Numbered from the stretch's first letter, positions 36,556 to 45,475 are shown. The stretch: DNA of 63,314 nt from Flavobacteriales bacterium (GCA_017620815.1 JAGAUI010000014.1:1-63314); one strand, 5' to 3'. Numbers and translations: made by a program. The notes: generated by a model from the sequence alone, not told the origin.

Positions 36556-37391
36556 TTTTTCTCTTTTGTTGCCTTTTCTCTACGTTCTTTTTCTTTCAAT
36601 ACTTCCTCTTGCCATGTCATAGTTTCCTCCTCTACCACTTCCTCTTTTCCAACAAATACAGGAGGACGACTATGGTCTCTTTCGGGAGGAAAAGGAGATG
36701 TATATCCAGCCCCTAACGGAGTAGAAGAAGATGATGATGATGGCACCGTAGATGGCGTTCTACGCACCATAGGACGAGAAGATGTTTCATCATATGAGGA
36801 GGATGATGTAGATAAAGAATCATCTATACTTATCTCTCCCGAAGAGTTAAACATCTCATACCACGCAAAGTTTTCGTCGGCACGGAAACCACGACGTGGC
36901 AACATTACATCCCCGTCCTTTACTATACGGGCAAATACATCTGTATAAAATATATGTTCTTCTCTATCCCACACTAGACGTTCGGTGATAATAGAGTCGC
37001 CAGTAGATGTAGATACTATCACATTACCTATAGCCTCAGATAGTCCAGAAGCCCCATGTTCTACGGCTTTCATTGCCGTTAGTTTTACATCTATAACGTC
37101 TGTACCATCTTTATATGAAATGATAGAGATACCATCACTACCCTTTTTATCGGTTACCGAAGGGTCTTCTGATGACTCCTCTATCACGACCTTACCTGCC
37201 GAAAGACGCATTATCACCCGTCCCGAATCCACTCTTATCATAGAGTAGTTTTCTATCGTGGTAGGCATTGCTTTTCTATTTTCCAGCAAACGGTCTATTT
37301 CTGCTTCGTCATTTTCACACGAAACAAACGTTGCAGCCCCCAGAAGGGCTGCAACGCTATAAGCTATATGTAATGCTATTTTTTTACTCAT
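36552..37391 (-). CDS. lptC: LptC-type LPS export lipoprotein with extended C-terminal tail
   Basis: The 279-residue protein has a lipoprotein signal (ATFVSC, Cys about 26) and a beta-jellyroll LptC core at about 35-190 (IRVDSGRVIMRLSAGKVVI, ISYKDGTDVIDVKLTAMKAV, IFYTDVFARIV, GFRADENFAWYEM). LptC relays LPS from LptBFG to LptA. After the core there is a tail of about 85 residues that is Ser- and Pro-rich, then Glu/Lys-rich (EEVLKEKERREKATKEKK), unlike typical LptC. Identity as LptC rests on the core and on its place between the TPR and CNNM genes. It overlaps the CNNM gene by 4 bases. Confidence 0.82.
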   Translation of the reverse strand: MSKKIALHIAYSVAALLGAATFVSCENDEAEIDRLLENRKAMPTTIENYSMIRVDSGRVIMRLSAGKVVIEESSEDPSVTDKKGSDGISIISYKDGTDVIDVKLTAMKAVEHGASGLSEAIGNVIVSTSTGDSIITERLVWDREEHIFYTDVFARIVKDGDVMLPRRGFRADENFAWYEMFNSSGEISIDDSLSTSSSSYDETSSRPMVRRTPSTVPSSSSSSTPLGAGYTSPFPPERDHSRPPVFVGKEEVVEEETMTWQEEVLKEKERREKATKEKK

Positions 37392-37439
37392 CTATATCTA
37401 GAATATCACAACTGCAGTATCATGCAGATATGATGAATG

Positions 37440-38852
37440 TTATAGAGCAGGGATAGTTACTGTAGTGTTAATCCAGCAACCTATGTGTAGAGTTTTACCT
37501 GCCATACCCTGTTGGAATATCATAGTACGGTCTGGAGCCATAGCTGAAGACGATGCCAATGATTTGCGAGCAGCCTCTACCACTTTAGGGTTAGGTGAAG
37601 AAAGAGCCTTGCGGAACATTTCTATAGCTGCATAGTGAACAGCACGTTTTTCAAATTCGCTGTTACCACAAGCATCTGAACTAGCAGCATACATAGAACC
37701 TATCAACAACCATGCTTCACCCATTTTTGGGTCGATAGCGATTGCAGACTGAGCAGCACTACGAGCAGCCGATTTCTGTCCCATTTTATAATGACAGTTT
37801 GCCAGATTCATAAAGTTACGAGCTTTATCGGCTGGTGTTGTAGATAGTTCGGCAGCAGCCTTAAAGTATTCTGCAGCTTTTGAGAAATCGTTTTTAGAGT
37901 ATGCCATCTGTGCAAGACCACGAGCAGCACGTGCGTTAGGGTCAAGTGCATAGTATGCTTCAGAAATCTTCATATATATAGGAGCAGTGAAGCATTCCTT
38001 GTTCTGAAGAAGACCAGAAGATTTACGCAACCATTCTTTGCTTGTTTTATTGGCTTCAAAGTCATCTGTAAGCACTTTGGTCAACATTTCACAAGTAGCT
38101 ATAGGACGTATGCGAGCTTCCATATTGGCAGTAACGACCTCGTTGTTTCTAATAAGAGCCTCTAGGTTACGTACACGACGAGCTTCTGCTGGAGTATATT
38201 GACGAGTAGAGTCAGATGTAAGGTTGTTATACTCGATAGAAAGAGCGTCATGGCTTATAGCTAGAACGTCTGATATTTCTTCATACATATCAAACATCTC
38301 ACTTATAGAGTAAACCTTGGCGTCATATAGATTCATAGCTGTCTTGAAGTAGTAATCAAGGATAACAGCATCTAGGTTTTCTCCATTCTCTATACGAGCA
38401 TTTGAAAGAGCTATAACTTCTTTTATAAGAGCGATAGCTTCCTGTGGAGTACCTATTCTGAATCTCAACATAGCCTGAGCTTTAAGTCCCTTGGTATAAC
38501 CTGGGCGGTAATCTGGGTATCTTTCTAGACTAGTGTTATAAACTTCCATAAGAAGTTTTTTGTATTCATCTGCCTTGACTGCATCTGTTTTGATAGCCTC
38601 TGGGATAAAAGATTCTATCATCTTGGCTCCATACTGGAAGTGTATAGGTTGTAGGTCTGCACAGTTTTTGTACAGATAAAGCCATTCTGGATAGGCGTCT
38701 TTAAAGTTTTTGGCCTTGTAGTACTCAAAGTACATAGAAAGTTTTGTTTCGCATTCTGAAGGACCTTCTTCCACTACTTCTTCCTGTGCATATACAGGAG
38801 TGTACATCATAGTGAAAATGCCGCCTAGAAGCAATAGAGCTAATTTTTTCAT
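37440..38852 (-). CDS. Secreted tetratricopeptide-repeat protein
   Basis: The 470-residue protein has a signal peptide (about 1-22, PVYAQE). It is helical throughout, with recognisable TPR units in the C-terminal half (ARAARGLAQMAYSKNDFSKAAEYFKAA, NLANCHYKMGQKSAARSAAQSAIAI, GEAWLLIGSMYAAS). A conserved N-terminal part contains CETKLSMYFEYYKAKNFKDAYPEW. It probably scaffolds envelope complexes; a direct function is unknown. Gene order coaX, FadL-like barrel, TPR, LptC recurs in this phylum and suggests a role in outer-membrane or LPS assembly. A promoter lies within the intergenic region upstream. Confidence 0.87.
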   Translation of the reverse strand: MKKLALLLLGGIFTMMYTPVYAQEEVVEEGPSECETKLSMYFEYYKAKNFKDAYPEWLYLYKNCADLQPIHFQYGAKMIESFIPEAIKTDAVKADEYKKLLMEVYNTSLERYPDYRPGYTKGLKAQAMLRFRIGTPQEAIALIKEVIALSNARIENGENLDAVILDYYFKTAMNLYDAKVYSISEMFDMYEEISDVLAISHDALSIEYNNLTSDSTRQYTPAEARRVRNLEALIRNNEVVTANMEARIRPIATCEMLTKVLTDDFEANKTSKEWLRKSSGLLQNKECFTAPIYMKISEAYYALDPNARAARGLAQMAYSKNDFSKAAEYFKAAAELSTTPADKARNFMNLANCHYKMGQKSAARSAAQSAIAIDPKMGEAWLLIGSMYAASSDACGNSEFEKRAVHYAAIEMFRKALSSPNPKVVEAARKSLASSSAMAPDRTMIFQQGMAGKTLHIGCWINTTVTIPAL

Positions 38853-38891
38853 CTTATATAATGTTGGGATTAATGTGAGCTAAATTTTTTG

Positions 38892-38920
38892 CAAATATAC
38901 TAATTATATTTATGTTTCAA
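38892..38920 (-). promoter_or_regulatory. Putative internal promoter for the TPR gene
   Basis: On the minus strand, TTG (plus 38918-38920) and TATATTTG (plus 38892-38899) are 18 bases apart, and the -7 is 40 bases before the start. The -33 part overlaps the 3' end of the barrel gene. Confidence 0.5.
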
Positions 38921-40201
38921 GAACCATCTATCATTAAGTGTGAATGAAATTCCCACCTTAATATAGCCTTCGCTTATAAGGCCATCGGTATTTTTACCTA
39001 GAGAGCCTGCATTGAGGAATATATTAAAGTTTGAGATAGCCATCGTCTGAGACTCGATTTTGGTAAAAGGAAGTGATGCACCCAGTGTTACACCCATGTC
39101 TTTTACTTCATTTCCTCTCACTTCAAATGTCTCGGAAGCATAGTACACACCTGCCATATAACGTATGCGAGCCCAGTATGAATTGGTAGAATTCATATTG
39201 GGTTGGTAGTGTCCACCCAATGCCACACGCATACCAGACTTATATGTAGCTTCGCTGCGTATGAAATCCACGTTTTTCCAGTCTGGAGCCTCGGTATATT
39301 TACCTTCCAGTCCCACATACCAACGTTTCATATTTCCTACACCCACACCAGCGGTTATAGTTGTAGGCAGAGAGAAAGAGTATTCGTTTTTCTCACGGTA
39401 GTTCTGTGGATTACCCTCATCATATTCATCTTCATATCCGTCCACCGTATATCTCATATAATCTCTCTCATTTTTCATTCCTGCCGTAAATTCATATGTA
39501 GCACCTAGATATAGTCGTATATCGTCTTTAAGGGCTGTGTTATAGTTCACACCTATCTTAAATTTGGCACCACGCATCCAGTCTATGTATTGAATTTTGG
39601 TATGTGTAAGGCGGTCTTCCAGATAGTTGTATGTAGAACGTTTGGTTTCTCCAAAAAGATATGCAGCCGATGCACCTATGCTGAAATTCTTAATCACCTC
39701 TACACCCAGCGATGCAAATCCCATATTAAGACCTCCGTTACCAGCATAGTAATCCAACGAACCTTTAAGAGCTCCATCTACCAGCAGCGAGTCATAAGAA
39801 TACACCGTATAACCTGTTACAGTATATGGGGCTATACCCACCTGCACTGCTGTCTTACCACTCAATGGGACAGAAAATATAAGGTAATTAAATCTTGCAT
39901 CATTTGTAGTGTTACGCACACGCCCTCCATCATAAATAACGTGTTCATAATTTGCTCCTAGTGTATATACTGTCTGTTTAAGATTTGACAGCGATGCAGG
40001 GTTTACTGTATTGACTAGTCCCGGCATAGTGTAAGCAGTACCAGCACCAGCCATAGAACGCGTCTCAAGCGTACCGTCAAAACTCAATCTTCCCACACCA
40101 AATATAGAGTATGGAGACATCGTGTTATAGGTGTCTGATACACTTTGTGCCACTGCTTCCAGTGAAAAGACAGCCAATAAAACTATTACTAACTTTCGCA
40201 T
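38900..40201 (-). CDS. FadL/OmpP1-like outer-membrane beta-barrel protein
   Basis: The 433-residue protein has a signal peptide (about 1-18, AVAQS). A FadL-like N-terminal hatch motif (SPYSIFGVGRLSFDGTLETRSMAGAGTAY, then VNTVNPASLSNLKQTVY) is followed by alternating strands to the C terminus, which ends in a Phe/Lys/Tyr stretch. It could transport hydrophobic compounds; no substrate is evident. It overlaps the end of coaX by 13 bases. Relatives at this position are usually named only as membrane proteins. Confidence 0.82.
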   Translation of the reverse strand: MRKLVIVLLAVFSLEAVAQSVSDTYNTMSPYSIFGVGRLSFDGTLETRSMAGAGTAYTMPGLVNTVNPASLSNLKQTVYTLGANYEHVIYDGGRVRNTTNDARFNYLIFSVPLSGKTAVQVGIAPYTVTGYTVYSYDSLLVDGALKGSLDYYAGNGGLNMGFASLGVEVIKNFSIGASAAYLFGETKRSTYNYLEDRLTHTKIQYIDWMRGAKFKIGVNYNTALKDDIRLYLGATYEFTAGMKNERDYMRYTVDGYEDEYDEGNPQNYREKNEYSFSLPTTITAGVGVGNMKRWYVGLEGKYTEAPDWKNVDFIRSEATYKSGMRVALGGHYQPNMNSTNSYWARIRYMAGVYYASETFEVRGNEVKDMGVTLGASLPFTKIESQTMAISNFNIFLNAGSLGKNTDGLISEGYIKVGISFTLNDRWFLKHKYN

Positions 40202-40929
40202 ATCTTGATATTGTGTTTCAATATTGTGTATAGAGATTCCAATAAATAATTGGGTCTTGCAAAGATGCGACTTTTTAGCCGTTTAGCCAAATGGTCTGTA
40301 TCTCCTCCCGTTAAGATTATCTTAAAATCTCCATGTGTTTCTCTATATAATGATACTATGTATTCTATCTCTCCCACCATTCCGTCTATAGCTCCGCCTC
40401 TCATACATGTAGGTGTCGTTACACGGTCTATAGTGCTATCTCCCACAGGTTCTGCATATGTCAATTGTGGCAATGCCGATGTATAATGATGCATAGCATT
40501 GAGTCGCATTTGCAGTCCGGGAGATATGTTTCCACAGGTAAATACTCCTTCCCTATCTATAAAATCATAGGTAACACACGTTCCTGCGTCTATGATAAGA
40601 ACTGCCTCACTGGGGAATGACAAGGCTGTCCCCGCCACAACAGCTATACGGTCTTCACCTACTTCGGCAGGCATAGTATCTGCATTGCTTATACCCAAAG
40701 GCATTTTTACAGATAACTTTAACAACTTTTCACATTGCATTAGTCTTTCCCAGTCTATAGTAGGCCCCACACTGCACACTATGGCATAACGCACATCATT
40801 TTCCCTACAAAAATCCCTAAGGGCAGTATGTACCTCATCATATGATATAGACATTATAGTAGAGAGTGTGTCATTTTCCCACACACCTACTTTTACTTTG
40901 GTATTGCCAGCATCTATGACTATATCCAC
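40189..40929 (-). CDS. coaX: Type III pantothenate kinase (CoaX)
   Basis: CoaX phosphorylates pantothenate in CoA synthesis and is feedback-insensitive in this type. The 246-residue protein starts VDIVIDAGNTKVKVG with the DxGNT ATP-site motif; IIDAGTCVTYDFID and GNISPGLQMRLNAMH are the other signatures. I set the start at the GTG at 40929. The longer frame to a TTG at 40959 would place the start codon on top of a -7 element (plus 40957-40964) and adds only unconserved residues. From the GTG the spacing to that element is 28 bases, as in other genes here. It leads a six-gene minus-strand run down to the ppiD-like gene. Confidence 0.92.
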   Translation of the reverse strand: MDIVIDAGNTKVKVGVWENDTLSTIMSISYDEVHTALRDFCRENDVRYAIVCSVGPTIDWERLMQCEKLLKLSVKMPLGISNADTMPAEVGEDRIAVVAGTALSFPSEAVLIIDAGTCVTYDFIDREGVFTCGNISPGLQMRLNAMHHYTSALPQLTYAEPVGDSTIDRVTTPTCMRGGAIDGMVGEIEYIVSLYRETHGDFKIILTGGDTDHLAKRLKSRIFARPNYLLESLYTILKHNIKICES

Positions 40930-40956
40930 GCTATATTTACCGTTGGTTTCAAGGGG

Positions 40957-40964
40957 CAAATATA
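40957..40964 (-). promoter_or_regulatory. Putative -7 element for the coaX-barrel-TPR-lptC run
   Basis: On the minus strand, TATATTTG lies at plus 40957-40964, 28 bases before the GTG start of coaX. It overlaps the TTG codon that an automatic call would use, so that call is unlikely. Confidence 0.5.
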
Positions 40965-41025
40965 CGCACTATATATGGGTTTTACACTTTTTTTGTGCTA
41001 AAAAACATTTTTTAGAGCAAATTTA

Positions 41026-41073
41026 CTTTTCAAAAATGCCTTGCCCCTAGCGGGGCAAGGCATTTTTGAAAAG
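41026..41073. terminator. Long bidirectional terminator palindrome (22-bp arms)
   Basis: Perfect 22-bp arms run 41026-41047 and 41052-41073 around TAGC. They have a GC-rich core (GCCTTGCCCC and complement) and A/T-rich outer parts. It lies directly after the maeB stop on the minus strand and is followed at 41073 by GGTCGCC. Confidence 0.85.
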
Positions 41074-41084
41074 GTCGCCGAGTC

Positions 41085-43367
41085 TTATTTTATAGGACAA
41101 GTCCCCTCACGCATCTGAGCATCGGTTACAGCTATATACACCATATTGAGTATATCTTCTGTCGTAGCACCAGAATAGAGCAGATGTGCCGCTTTGTCAA
41201 GTCCCACAACTATAGGTCCTACTGCTGCCGATGCGGAATCGGCTGCCTTGAGCAGTTTATATGATAGATTGGCGGTATCTTTTCCGGGATAGATAAGCAC
41301 GTTTGCCCCACCTTTTGACGCCAGTGTAGAGAATGGGAATCTTTCTGCTAGCAGTTCTCCATCCAGAGCATATTCTGGTTGCATCTCTCCATCTATTATC
41401 ATATCTGGGTAGTGTTCTTTCATGTATTCTGCCACACGAGCCATCTTGGCAGCATCGCTTGTAGGGCGGCTACCGAAATCAGAATTGGATACTAGAGCCA
41501 CACGAGGTTCTATACCCAGACTACGCACCAATTCTGTAACCTGAAGAATGATACTCTCCAGTTCCTCATCACTAGGCGAACTATTTACCGTAGTATCGGC
41601 TAGGAATATAGGCCCACGGTGTGTATTGACTATATTTACGGTAGCTGTAACACCCACCTCTTTGGCTGGGCCTATGACTGTAAATAGCGGTTCAGATGCA
41701 GTAGAAAGGTTTTTGGAATATCCGTTTACCATAGCATCGGCCATACCTTCATGCAGCATCATCGCACCAAAGAAATCACGACGTGTCATAGTACGTGTGG
41801 CATCATACCACGTTATACCCTTACGCTGATGCTCCTGCCAATATATCTTTGCAAAACGTTCCACCATAGGACGTGTTTCTGCAGAACGGGTGTCTATTAT
41901 CTCGACGTCCATATTCATATCATTTTCTCTCATCATCACTTCTAGACGTTCGCGGTTACCCATAAGGATAGGTATAGCAGAACCTTCCTCATATGCTATA
42001 TATGCAGCACGCAGTACGTTCATTCTATTGGCTTCTGGGAAGAGAACACGTTTTGGAGCGAGAGCAGCTCTATTCTGCAATAGACGCATAAGTTTTGGTT
42101 GGTGTGTCATACGTTCGGTAAGAGACTCCTCATATGCCTTCCAGTCTGTGATAGGAGAACGGGCCACACCACTCTGAATAGCTGCACGAGCCACCGCTGG
42201 AGCCACTGCCGCTATAAGACGTCCATCAAATGGTTTTGGAATGATATAATTGCGACCAAATGACAGACTACGGGTGTTATATGCCATAAGCACCTGTTCT
42301 GGGACAGAACGACGTGCGAGGTCGGCTATGGCATGTACGGCAGCTATCTTCATCGCTTCGTTAATCTTGGTAGCACGTACGTCCAGTGCCCCGCGGAATA
42401 TGTAAGGGAATCCTAGCACGTTGTTTATCTGGTTGGGTGTATCTGAACGTCCTGTAGCCATTATAACATCTGGGCGAGTAGATACAGCCAGATTATAATC
42501 TATCTCTGGTGTAGGATTGGCCAGAGCAAAAACTATAGGGTTTTCTGCCATAGAGAGAAGCATTTCTGGAGTAAGCACATCCCCCTTGGATAGTCCTACA
42601 AACACATCGGCGCCGCGTACAGCTTCTTCCAGAGTGTTATATGGTGTATCTCTTACAAAATCCAACTTTTCGGCAGTAAGACCTGTGCGGCGGGTATTGA
42701 TAACACCCTTACTATCACACATGATGATATTTTCTGCCTTCACTCCCAACGAACGATATATCTTACTGCAAGATATAGCCGCTGCACCAGCTCCGTTTAC
42801 CACCATACGCACTTCGTCTATTTTTTTACCCACTATATCCACAGCATTGACTAGTGCTGCACCCGATATAACAGCCGTACCGTGTTGGTCATCGTGCATT
42901 ACAGGTATATCCAGCTCGTCTATAAGACGACGTTCTATTTCAAATGCTTCGGGAGCCTTGATATCTTCCAGATTTATACCGCCAAATGTAGGAGATATAG
43001 CCTTGACTGTCTCTACAAATTTATCTACATCACTAGCATCTACCTCTATATCAAATACGTCAATATCGGCAAATATCTTAAAGAGCAATCCTTTTCCTTC
43101 CATCACTGGCTTCCCTGCCAATGCTCCTATATTTCCCAATCCCAGCACCGCAGTACCGTTTGATATTACAGCTACCAGATTACCTTTGGCTGTGTAGAGA
43201 TATGCATCATCGGGATTTTTTTCTATCTCAAGACATGGTTCGGCCACTCCCGGCGAATATGCTAGAGATAAGTCGCGTTGTGTGCTATGGGATTTGGTAG
43301 GAACTACTTGTATTTTCCCCGGACGACCTTCGCTGTGGTAGAGCAGGGCATCATCTTTTTTACTCAT
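41085..43367 (-). CDS. maeB: NADP-dependent malic enzyme with C-terminal phosphotransacetylase-like domain
   Basis: The enzyme decarboxylates malate to pyruvate, giving NADPH. The protein has 760 residues. The malic domain covers about 1-420 (YSPGVAEPCLEI, GLGNIGALAGKPVMEGKG, MHDDQHGTAVISGAALVNA, VNGAGAAAISC, FALANPTPEI). A domain homologous to phosphotransacetylase follows at about 430-760 (LFPEANRMNVLRAAY, VGPIVVGLDKAAHLL), which in MaeB proteins is regulatory rather than clearly catalytic. Length and order match the family. It is a single-gene unit. Confidence 0.96.
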   Translation of the reverse strand: MSKKDDALLYHSEGRPGKIQVVPTKSHSTQRDLSLAYSPGVAEPCLEIEKNPDDAYLYTAKGNLVAVISNGTAVLGLGNIGALAGKPVMEGKGLLFKIFADIDVFDIEVDASDVDKFVETVKAISPTFGGINLEDIKAPEAFEIERRLIDELDIPVMHDDQHGTAVISGAALVNAVDIVGKKIDEVRMVVNGAGAAAISCSKIYRSLGVKAENIIMCDSKGVINTRRTGLTAEKLDFVRDTPYNTLEEAVRGADVFVGLSKGDVLTPEMLLSMAENPIVFALANPTPEIDYNLAVSTRPDVIMATGRSDTPNQINNVLGFPYIFRGALDVRATKINEAMKIAAVHAIADLARRSVPEQVLMAYNTRSLSFGRNYIIPKPFDGRLIAAVAPAVARAAIQSGVARSPITDWKAYEESLTERMTHQPKLMRLLQNRAALAPKRVLFPEANRMNVLRAAYIAYEEGSAIPILMGNRERLEVMMRENDMNMDVEIIDTRSAETRPMVERFAKIYWQEHQRKGITWYDATRTMTRRDFFGAMMLHEGMADAMVNGYSKNLSTASEPLFTVIGPAKEVGVTATVNIVNTHRGPIFLADTTVNSSPSDEELESIILQVTELVRSLGIEPRVALVSNSDFGSRPTSDAAKMARVAEYMKEHYPDMIIDGEMQPEYALDGELLAERFPFSTLASKGGANVLIYPGKDTANLSYKLLKAADSASAAVGPIVVGLDKAAHLLYSGATTEDILNMVYIAVTDAQMREGTCPIK

Positions 43368-43445
43368 GGTTTTTCATATTTAGAATTCTTGAGACACATT
43401 AAAATATCCAAGAACAGGTTACAACACTTTATCTTTAGAGTAATG

Positions 43446-43453
43446 CAAAAATA
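43446..43453 (-). promoter_or_regulatory. Putative -7 element for maeB
   Basis: On the minus strand, TATTTTTG (plus 43446-43453) matches TAnnTTTG and lies about 79 bases before the start codon. No clear -33. Confidence 0.4.
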
Positions 43454-43510
43454 TGCATTCTAAATTTAAAATAAAAACCTCCCATCTTTTCACATTAACA
43501 TTTTATAAAA

Positions 43511-43518
43511 TACCTTTG
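43511..43518 (+). promoter_or_regulatory. Putative -7 element adjacent to the nitrilase-family start codon
   Basis: TACCTTTG matches the consensus and ends only five bases before the ATG at 43523. A transcript from it would have almost no 5' leader. Confidence 0.5.
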
Positions 43519-43522
43519 TGGT

Positions 43523-44305
43523 ATGGAAGAAAAACAGGAATTACTCAATGTGTGTGCTGTACAGATGGATATCGTAGCAGCAGACATAGCAGCCAATATA
43601 GAATACCTAGACCGCACCATCACCACTGGTGAGGCAGACCTATGGGTATTGCCCGAAACATTTGCTACTGGATTTGCATCTACATCTCCACATCTCTCAC
43701 AGAAAGACGGAGGTGAAGTACTAGATTTTCTCATTCGCAAGTCTAGAGAATGCCACACTGCCATATGTGGTAGCGTGATAGTAGAAGAAGGCTCCAGACG
43801 TTTCAATAGGTTTTATCTGGTAGATGAGACAGGACGCATACAGCACTATGACAAACGCCATCTATTTTCATACGGAGGCGAAGGTCGTCATATAACAGGA
43901 GGCACAGAACGCCAATTATGGGAACTCAAGGGTTGGAAGATAATGCCCATAGTGTGTTATGATTTGCGTTTTCCAGTGTGGAGCCGTAACGACACAGACT
44001 ATGACCTGCTACTATGTGTAGCCAACTGGCCCGATAGCCGCATAGCAGCTTGGGACGCTTTGCTTAAAGCTCGTGCCATAGAAAATATGGCTTATCTAGT
44101 AGGAGTAAACCGCATAGGAATAGATGCTTTGGGGTCTGTACACACAGGGCATAGTGTTATATACACCCCACTGGGAAAGGCTCTAGATTACAGCGAAAAC
44201 ACAGAAACCATATTGCGTGCCACACTCAACGCTTCTCGTATAGAAAACATACGTTCCAAATATGGTTTCCTAGCCGATAGAGACACCTTTGATATAGAAA
44301 AATAA
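43523..44305 (+). CDS. Nitrilase-superfamily amidohydrolase (omega-amidase, YafV-like)
   Basis: The 260-residue protein has the Glu-Lys-Cys triad of the superfamily: E45 in LPETFATGF, K111 in YDKRHLFSYGGE and C145 in IVCYDLRFPVW. The motif RNxxxYDLLLCVANWPDSR and the final GFLADRDTF are typical of the YafV/omega-amidase branch, which hydrolyses alpha-ketoglutaramate and ketosuccinamate in metabolite repair. The conserved sequence begins at residue 8 (LNVCAVQMD), so no later start fits. It is a single gene ended by a palindromic terminator. Confidence 0.9.
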   Translation: MEEKQELLNVCAVQMDIVAADIAANIEYLDRTITTGEADLWVLPETFATGFASTSPHLSQKDGGEVLDFLIRKSRECHTAICGSVIVEEGSRRFNRFYLVDETGRIQHYDKRHLFSYGGEGRHITGGTERQLWELKGWKIMPIVCYDLRFPVWSRNDTDYDLLLCVANWPDSRIAAWDALLKARAIENMAYLVGVNRIGIDALGSVHTGHSVIYTPLGKALDYSENTETILRATLNASRIENIRSKYGFLADRDTFDIEK

Positions 44306-44327
44306 AACAAAAAAAATCAAATCACTT

Positions 44328-44362
44328 CAATCTGTCGGCAGCCTGCGGCTGCCGACAGATTG
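44328..44362. terminator. Bidirectional terminator palindrome (16-bp arms, TGC centre)
   Basis: Perfect arms run 44328-44343 and 44347-44362 around TGC, with GGCAGCC/GGCTGCC next to the centre. It lies between the amidase (+) and the GIY-YIG-like gene (-). Confidence 0.75.
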
Positions 44363-44416
44363 GTTACCATCTTATTACATCTGTTTATATGGCATGTAAA
44401 ATTTACTACACGCCTA

Positions 44417-44740
44417 TTATTGTCTAGTATCTGGCGTTATCTTATAACAATAAACATATGTACTCACTGCCCGTGTACCACCCAGTCTTCCCGACATCCC
44501 ACGCCCTGCCATATATGCCTTGAGTTCTCTCGCCTCCACTTCGTTGGGTAGGCACCAAGTCCCCACTGGAGTATTTTCGCTCACTATATCATCTCCATCA
44601 CGGTGCAACTTTACCCCATGGAAACGCAGCATGGATATAGGGTTATCGGTTACACCTATGTAAAAGGCAGAGAAGTTCCCGCCGTTGGAATTGACAAAAT
44701 CATGAATTTGTTTAAGTATCAGATACTGATTTTTATTCAT
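44417..44740 (-). CDS. Small protein resembling the GIY-YIG nuclease family
   Basis: The protein is 107 residues if it starts at the ATG at 44740; an in-frame ATG six codons earlier is less likely. It has FYIGVTDNPISMLRFHG near residue 26, which looks like the YIG strand and Arg/His of GIY-YIG domains. NEVEARELKAYMAGRGMSGRLGGT follows, then VSTYVYCYKI, matching in outline small proteins of phages and bacteria with an ExxL helix and a GG turn. The Arg after the Asn-Pro of YIGxTxNPxxR is not at the usual place and no clear GIY precedes it, so nuclease activity is doubtful. It stands alone between two plus-strand units. Confidence 0.55.
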   Translation of the reverse strand: MNKNQYLILKQIHDFVNSNGGNFSAFYIGVTDNPISMLRFHGVKLHRDGDDIVSENTPVGTWCLPNEVEARELKAYMAGRGMSGRLGGTRAVSTYVYCYKITPDTRQ

Positions 44741-44817
44741 AAAGCAACACGTTAACACAGCATATTGAAATTAGACAAAAAAGAAGAATTATATAACACA
44801 CATCATAAGATTTAACA

Positions 44818-44849
44818 TTTGTTTGAGCCATATTAAATTTTTACCTTTG
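44818..44849 (+). promoter_or_regulatory. Putative promoter of the DUF4254-GT9 operon
   Basis: TTTG at 44818-44821 and TACCTTTG at 44842-44849 are spaced by 20 bases, an essentially perfect Bacteroidota promoter. The ATG is 27 bases downstream. Confidence 0.7.
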
Positions 44850-44875
44850 TCCCTATCATATAAACAAGACATACA

Positions 44876-45475
44876 ATGACAGAACTATTCAATCAAATCT
44901 TTGACAAATGTATAGTGGATTATCACGTTAATGACCATGTGGATACTCCCATAAACAACCCTTACCCTTCCACAGAATTATCCCATCTACTATATGCCAA
45001 ATGCTGGATAGATACCGTTCAATGGCATTTGGAAGATATCATCCGCCGCGAAGACATAGACCCACACCAAGCACTAGGCATCAAACGCCGCATAGACCGC
45101 TCCAACCAAGACCGCACCGATATGGTGGAATACATAGACAGTTATTACCTAGACCTTTACAAAGATGTAAAAGTTCTAGAAAGTGCTACTATAAACACAG
45201 AAAGTCCTGCTTGGGCGATAGACCGCCTCTCTATTCTAGCTCTTAAAATATACCATATGCGTGAACAGGTAGAACGTCTTGACGCATCGGCAGAACACAT
45301 AGCTTCCTGCCAATCAAAACTAGACGTACTCCTCACTCAACGACAAGACCTCTCTGGAGCCATTGACGCACTTATAGAGGAGATATCTCGCGGAGAAAAA
45401 TATATGAAAGTCTATAAACAGATGAAAATGTATAACGACCCTTCGCTTAACCCTGAGCTATACGGTAAAAAATAA
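44876..45475 (+). CDS. DUF4254-family protein
   Basis: The 199-residue cytoplasmic-looking helical protein has the family landmarks LLYAKCWIDTVQWHLEDIIR, IKRRIDRSNQDRTDMVEYID and LSILALKIYHM. Function unknown. DUF4254 genes regularly stand next to GT9 heptosyltransferase-like genes in Bacteroidota, as here with a 17-base gap, which suggests a part in LPS core or another surface glycan. It carries no signal peptide or membrane helix. Confidence 0.88.
   Translation: MTELFNQIFDKCIVDYHVNDHVDTPINNPYPSTELSHLLYAKCWIDTVQWHLEDIIRREDIDPHQALGIKRRIDRSNQDRTDMVEYIDSYYLDLYKDVKVLESATINTESPAWAIDRLSILALKIYHMREQVERLDASAEHIASCQSKLDVLLTQRQDLSGAIDALIEEISRGEKYMKVYKQMKMYNDPSLNPELYGKK

Noticed and set aside
42517-43197. 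226-codon open frame antisense to maeB
   Set aside because: It is Ser/Thr/Ile-rich shadow coding opposite conserved malic-enzyme motifs.
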